From positions 682,001-746,000 of the forward strand of contig JAKASI010000001.1 of assembly GCA_021828185.1 (NCBI GenBank): 64,000 nucleotides of DNA. Reading direction: 5' to 3'. Position numbers and translations under genes: made by a program. Position 1 is the first letter of the stretch. Each line of letters starts with the position of its first letter. The notes beneath the pieces were generated by a model. The model searched no databases and was not told the origin of the DNA. It saw only the letters and a program-made list of their open reading frames with translations. Positions 60,053-64,000 of this stretch are shown here, one piece after another. Origin of the DNA: an archaeon. Lineage in GTDB: Archaea; Thermoproteota; Nitrososphaeria; Nitrososphaerales; UBA183.

Positions 60053-63000
60053 ATGTCCATGGAACAGGCGCTCAAGACAATCGGCGGGATCAACTTCGCA
60101 GTCTTCTCTCCGGCCGAGGTCAGGAAGTACTCGGTGGCGGAGGTTACCCAGCCGGAGACCTACGACGAAGACGGGATGCCGGTCCAGGGGGGGCTGATGG
60201 ACAGCAGGCTCGGGACCCTCGAGCCTGGACAGAAGTGCGGGACCTGCGGGAGCACCGCTGGCCGGTGCCCGGGGCATTTCGGCCACATCGAGCTCGCGGA
60301 GCCGGTCCTCCACATCGCATTTGTCGACGAGATTAACAGGCTGGTCCAGACCACCTGCAGGTCGTGCGGGAGGATACTCCTCCCCCAGCAGGAACTGGAC
60401 GCCTACCGCGCCAAGCTCACGAGCCAGACCGACTTCACCCCGTCCCTGCTGGAGACCGTCGCCAAGGAGATCGCCACCAAGGCGAAGAAGGTCAAGCTCT
60501 GTCCCCACTGCGGGAAGCAGCAGTATCAGATCGAGTTCACGAAACCGACCATCTTCCACGAGATTACCGAAGAGGGGGGCGCCACGAGGCTCCTGCCGGT
60601 CGCCATCCGTGAGCGACTGGAGAGGATAAACAACGAGGACCTTCAGCTCCTCGGGTTCAACTCCAAGGCGGCACGCCCCGAGTGGTTCGTCCTCCAGGTG
60701 CTCCCTGTCCCGCCGCTAACCGTGAGGCCGTCAATCACGCTCGAATCAGGCATCCGTTCCGAGGACGACCTGACCCACAAGGTCGTCGACATCCTGAGGG
60801 TCAACCAGAGGGTCCGCGAATCGAAAGAGTCCGGCACCCCGCACCTCATCGTCCAGGACCTGGTCGACCTGCTCCACTACCATGTCACCACCTACTTCGA
60901 CAACGAAGTGTCGGGGATACCACAGGCTCACCACCGCTCTGGCCGCCCGCTGAAGACCCTAAGCCAGAGGCTGAAGGGGAAGGAAGGGAGGTTCAGGGGG
61001 TCCCTCTCGGGGAAGAGGGTCGACTTTTCGAGCCGCACTGTCATCAGCCCTGACCCGAACCTCGACATAGGCGAGGTGGGGGTCCCGTTCGAAGTCGCCA
61101 AGAAGCTCACCATCCCTGAGAAGGTCTCCCCGCCGAACATCGAGCACCTCAAGGAGCTCGTCAACAAGGGACCTTTCGACCACCCGGGAGCCAACTACGT
61201 CATCCGCCCCGACGGGGTCAAGATCAGGCTCGACTTCGCCAGCGACAGGAAGGCCCTTGCCGATTCGCTCGCGCCTGGGTACATAGTCGAAAGGCACCTG
61301 ATGGACGGGGACGTGGTCCTCTTCAACAGGCAGCCCTCGCTCCACAGGATGTCCGTCATGGCCCACTTCGTCCGCGTACTGCCGTTCAGGACCTTCAGGC
61401 TTCACCCGTCCGTCTGCCCTCCGTACAACGCCGACTTCGACGGGGACGAGATGAACCTCCACGTCCCTCAGAGCGAGGAGTCGCGGTCGGAGGCGCTGAT
61501 GCTCATGAGGGTCCAGGACCAGATCCTCTCCCCGAGGTACGGCGGCCCCATCATAGGGGGGATCAGGGACTTCATCACTGGCGCCTTCATGCTCACCAGG
61601 GACGAGACCTTCCTCACCCCGGCGGAGTTCTCCAACCTTGCGCTGGTGGGGGACTATGAAGGGGACCTCCCCGAGCCGGCCACCAAGGGAGCACACCCCA
61701 CGTACACCGGCAAGCAGCTCTTCTCCCTCTTCCTTCCGAAGGGAATGAACTACGTCCTGACTTCGAAGTGGGCGAAGGCCCAGAGGACCGGGGCGACCAA
61801 CGACGTCGTGATAAGGGACGGGCAGCTCGTCTCCGGGGTGGTCGACAAGGCGGTCATCGGGGCCGAGGAGCCCGACTCTCTGCTGCACAGGATAGCGAAG
61901 GACTATGGCAACGAGGAGGCGCGCAACTTCCTGAACTCGATACTGAAGGTCCTGAAGACCTTCCTCACCCGGAGGGGGTTCACCTACGGCTTCAACGAGC
62001 TCGAGCTCCCGAGCGAGGCGAAGAAGGGGATCACCGAAGCCCTCGACGAGGCCTACACCAGCGTCGCAGACCTGCAGAAGAAGTACAAGGCGGGGAGCCT
62101 CCAGCTCACCAGAGGGCTTTCGGCCGAGGACACCCTCGAAGCCTACATAGTCAACGAACTCGCGAAGGCGAGAGACAAGGCGGGGAGGATCGCCGACAGG
62201 GCGTTCCCTCCGGAGAATTCGGGCATGATCATGGCCAGGACCGGTGCCAGAGGCTCGAGCCTCAACGTCGGCCAGATGACCGCAGCCCTAGGGCAGCAGT
62301 CGGTCCGCGGAAAGAGGATTAGCCACGGCCTGAAGGGGAGGGCCCTTAGCCACTTCCCCTGGGACGACCCGTCCCCTACGGCCAAGGGGTTCGTCAAGAG
62401 CAACTACAGGGAAGGGCTCTCTCCGACCGAGTTCTTCTTCCACGCCATGGGCGGCCGCGAAGGGCTGGTGGACACCGCGGTCAGGACCCAGCAGAGCGGT
62501 TACATGCAGAGGAGACTGGTCAACGCGCTCGAGCACCTGAAGGTGGAGTACGACCTCACGGTCCGGGACCCCCACGGGCACATTATCCAGTTCCTCTACG
62601 GCGAGGACGGGGTCGACCCGGCGAAGAGCGACCATGGGCGCCCCATCAACCTGGACAGGCTGGTGGAGACAGAGGAGCTCTCCCACAAGTCGAAGACGAA
62701 GGCCGACGAGGCAGACCTGGAGAAGCTCCTCAAGAAGTACCAGCCGGTGCTAAACGAGAGGCTGGTCCGGGAGCTCGAGGAGAAGCTCGGCGCCTCACAC
62801 CTGACCGAGGACGGTCTCAAGGAGACCATGGAGAAGGTGGACGAGGCCCTCGACTACTCGAGGGTGGAGCCGGGGGAAGCGTCAGGGATCGTCGCGGCTC
62901 AGTCCATAGGTGAGCCGGGTACCCAGATGACCCTGAGGACCTTCCACTTCGCGGGGGTGAGGGAGAGGGACGTCACGCTGGGGCTCCCCAGGCTGATGGA

Positions 63001-63841
63001 GCTAGTGGACGCGAGGAAGATCCCAGCCACGCCGTCCATGGACATCTACCTGACAAAGGAATACGCTACCCTCAACGAGAAGGCGGTCAAGGTGGCGAAG
63101 GATATCCTCTTCACCAAGGTGGGCAACGTCGTCGAATTCAGCGAGGTTGACCCCACCGAGGGGATCAAGCTCCACCTGAGCTCCGAGATGATGGCCGACA
63201 GGGACACGAACCCGGAGGAGATATCCAAGGTCATCGAGACCGGGAAGAGGAAGGTCCAGCAGGACAAGAGGAGCCCGAACGTCATCCACGTCAGCATGCC
63301 CGAGGCCGACCTCTCGGCCCTCTTCACCCTGAGGAACAAGATACTCAACATGAAGCTGAAGGGGATCCCCGGGATAACCCGCGTGACCGTGGTCAAGGAA
63401 GGGGAGGAGTGGTTCATCCAGACGGCCGGCTCCAACCTGGGGAAGGTGGTGCAGGTGCAGGGGGTCGACCCGACGAGGGTCTACACCAACAACGTCCACG
63501 AAGTCGCCCAGGTCCTCGGGATCGAGGCGGCCCGGGCCACCCTAGTCAGGGAGCTGATGAGCACCCTGGACGAGCAGGGGCTCGAAGTGGACATCCGCCA
63601 CATCTTCCTGGTCGCAGACCTCATGACGTCGAAGGGGTACATCCAGCAGATCGGGAGGCACGGGATAGCAGGCACGAAGAGCAGCGTCCTGGCGAGAGCC
63701 GCGTTCGAGATCACAGTCCCGACCCTCGCAGAGGCCGCCGTGAAGGGCGAGGTCGAAGACCTGAAGGGGGTCACCGAGAACGTGATTGTAGGGCTCCCGA
63801 TACCGGTGGGGACCGGGATGATCGACCTGTACATGAGCTGA
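60053..63841 (+). CDS. rpoA: DNA-directed RNA polymerase subunit A, A' and A'' in one chain
   Basis: A 1262-residue subunit that joins A' and A'' in a single frame. It starts ATG 60053, 4 bp after rpoB. The N-terminal zinc clamp is CGTCGSTAGRCPGHFGHIEL; a second zinc site has CRSCGRIL and CPHCGKQ; the active-site NADFDGDEMNLH has Asp461, Asp463 and Asp465 for catalytic Mg2+. The A'' part follows without a break (from about residue 890): GEASGIVAAQSIGEPGTQMT and FAGVRERDVTLGLPRLMELV. The unsplit gene is a trait of Thaumarchaeota-like lineages, where other archaea have two genes. Its TGA overlaps the L30e ATG by one base. Confidence 0.97.
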   Translation: MSMEQALKTIGGINFAVFSPAEVRKYSVAEVTQPETYDEDGMPVQGGLMDSRLGTLEPGQKCGTCGSTAGRCPGHFGHIELAEPVLHIAFVDEINRLVQTTCRSCGRILLPQQELDAYRAKLTSQTDFTPSLLETVAKEIATKAKKVKLCPHCGKQQYQIEFTKPTIFHEITEEGGATRLLPVAIRERLERINNEDLQLLGFNSKAARPEWFVLQVLPVPPLTVRPSITLESGIRSEDDLTHKVVDILRVNQRVRESKESGTPHLIVQDLVDLLHYHVTTYFDNEVSGIPQAHHRSGRPLKTLSQRLKGKEGRFRGSLSGKRVDFSSRTVISPDPNLDIGEVGVPFEVAKKLTIPEKVSPPNIEHLKELVNKGPFDHPGANYVIRPDGVKIRLDFASDRKALADSLAPGYIVERHLMDGDVVLFNRQPSLHRMSVMAHFVRVLPFRTFRLHPSVCPPYNADFDGDEMNLHVPQSEESRSEALMLMRVQDQILSPRYGGPIIGGIRDFITGAFMLTRDETFLTPAEFSNLALVGDYEGDLPEPATKGAHPTYTGKQLFSLFLPKGMNYVLTSKWAKAQRTGATNDVVIRDGQLVSGVVDKAVIGAEEPDSLLHRIAKDYGNEEARNFLNSILKVLKTFLTRRGFTYGFNELELPSEAKKGITEALDEAYTSVADLQKKYKAGSLQLTRGLSAEDTLEAYIVNELAKARDKAGRIADRAFPPENSGMIMARTGARGSSLNVGQMTAALGQQSVRGKRISHGLKGRALSHFPWDDPSPTAKGFVKSNYREGLSPTEFFFHAMGGREGLVDTAVRTQQSGYMQRRLVNALEHLKVEYDLTVRDPHGHIIQFLYGEDGVDPAKSDHGRPINLDRLVETEELSHKSKTKADEADLEKLLKKYQPVLNERLVRELEEKLGASHLTEDGLKETMEKVDEALDYSRVEPGEASGIVAAQSIGEPGTQMTLRTFHFAGVRERDVTLGLPRLMELVDARKIPATPSMDIYLTKEYATLNEKAVKVAKDILFTKVGNVVEFSEVDPTEGIKLHLSSEMMADRDTNPEEISKVIETGKRKVQQDKRSPNVIHVSMPEADLSALFTLRNKILNMKLKGIPGITRVTVVKEGEEWFIQTAGSNLGKVVQVQGVDPTRVYTNNVHEVAQVLGIEAARATLVRELMSTLDEQGLEVDIRHIFLVADLMTSKGYIQQIGRHGIAGTKSSVLARAAFEITVPTLAEAAVKGEVEDLKGVTENVIVGLPIPVGTGMIDLYMS

Positions 63842-64000
63842 TGTTGATGGTGGACAGCGCGCACCTCTCGAAGGTCCTCAAGGACGCCATGAAGGGGGGG
63901 AAGACAGCGGTCGGGGCGAAGGAGAGCCTGGCGGCAGTCAAGGGGAGCAAGGCGGTCCTGTGCACGCGGTCCCTCCCGGCTGCGCTAGGGGGTAGGCTCA
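63841..64000 (+). CDS. rpl30e: 50S ribosomal protein L30e, N-terminal part (cut by window edge)
   Basis: From ATG 63841 (overlapping the rpoA TGA by one base) 53 codons are visible: MLMVDSAHLSKVLKDAMKGG, then KTAVGAKESLAAVKGSKAVL. This matches the L30e/L7Ae-fold start (helix, then GxKxxLKAxxxGKAKLV). rpl30e follows rpoA in most archaea, ahead of nusA and rps12, which supports the call. The C-terminal half lies outside the window. Confidence 0.88.
   Translation, partial: MLMVDSAHLSKVLKDAMKGGKTAVGAKESLAAVKGSKAVLCTRSLPAALGGRL

Noticed and set aside
1..64000. CRISPR arrays, insertion sequences, integrase genes, prophage, rRNA
   Set aside because: No regularly spaced repeats, transposase or integrase motifs, or rRNA-like blocks were seen on either strand.

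Overview
The window is archaeal. It ends in the cluster rpoH–rpoB–rpoA–rpl30e. Other archaeal marks are a tRNA-Ser(UGA) with a 13-nt intron at the canonical 37/38 site, the archaeal two-subunit AcnX (phosphomevalonate dehydratase), ADP-forming acyl-CoA synthetase, twin cupredoxins and TATA boxes 22–30 nt upstream of many starts. Both large RNA polymerase subunits are unsplit: RpoB is one 1117-residue chain and RpoA (A'+A'') one 1262-residue chain. An unsplit RpoA is typical of Thaumarchaeota/Nitrososphaeria and their relatives, so I place the genome there by inference. No ammonia-oxidation gene is visible. The genes present (beta-oxidation, acyl-CoA synthetase, amidase, pyruvate kinase, aconitase, drug and ion transporters) suggest an organoheterotroph. 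The DNA is G+C-rich and coding-dense, and TTG and GTG starts are common.

Layout. 0–3.2 kb: fatty-acyl metabolism (two enoyl-CoA hydratases, a hotdog thioesterase, 3-hydroxyacyl-CoA dehydrogenase) and a GNAT enzyme. 3.2–9.3 kb: intron-bearing tRNA-Ser, an ABC-2 exporter, a cyclic-2,3-diphosphoglycerate-synthetase-like P-loop protein, a four-CBS protein and a HerA-type ATPase carrying a winged helix. 9.3–15.1 kb: thioesterase, amidase, Nudix, SDR epimerase, an isolated ribosomal S10, a VOC protein and a metal-site-less MBL-like protein. 15.1–21.8 kb: a broken ClC channel abutting an iron alcohol dehydrogenase, the AcnX operon, and a two-domain cupredoxin. 22–33.6 kb: GNAT-acyl-CoA synthetase fusion, a membrane/HTH regulatory cluster, a UspA–CBS–SDR–endonuclease III–MazG operon, a decayed glycoside hydrolase, a metallophosphoesterase and a second ABC exporter. 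33.7–43.7 kb: MFS pump, pyruvate kinase, Hef-like helicase, DUF929+VKOR disulfide pair, AlkZ-like glycosylase, Kef antiporter, tRNA-Leu. 43.8–52.4 kb: kdpABC, YyaL, MFS, small membrane proteins. 52.5–64 kb: aconitase, branched-chain aminotransferase, RNA polymerase cluster.

How it fits together. Enoyl-CoA hydratases, hydroxyacyl-CoA dehydrogenase, thioesterases and the ADP-forming synthetase would interconvert acyl-CoAs. AcnX supplies the archaeal mevalonate pathway for lipids. DUF929 and VKOR would make disulfides outside the membrane, where the cupredoxin also lies. Kdp, Kef and the remnant ClC concern K+/H+/Cl- balance.

The most notable structural observations are these. Four convergent gene pairs terminate on the same CTAG palindrome. 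Several genes have family-like N-termini without an ATG/GTG/TTG start (AlkZ-like, Nudix, RpoH, a small ORF near 7.4 kb). One TATA element may serve two divergent leaderless TTG starts. Two genes are decaying (ClC, glycoside hydrolase). RpoB has lost one Cys of its C-terminal zinc site. I found no CRISPR array, insertion sequence, prophage or rRNA, and no single gene cluster that clearly forms a new system. All family names come from reading motifs by eye; no database search was run.
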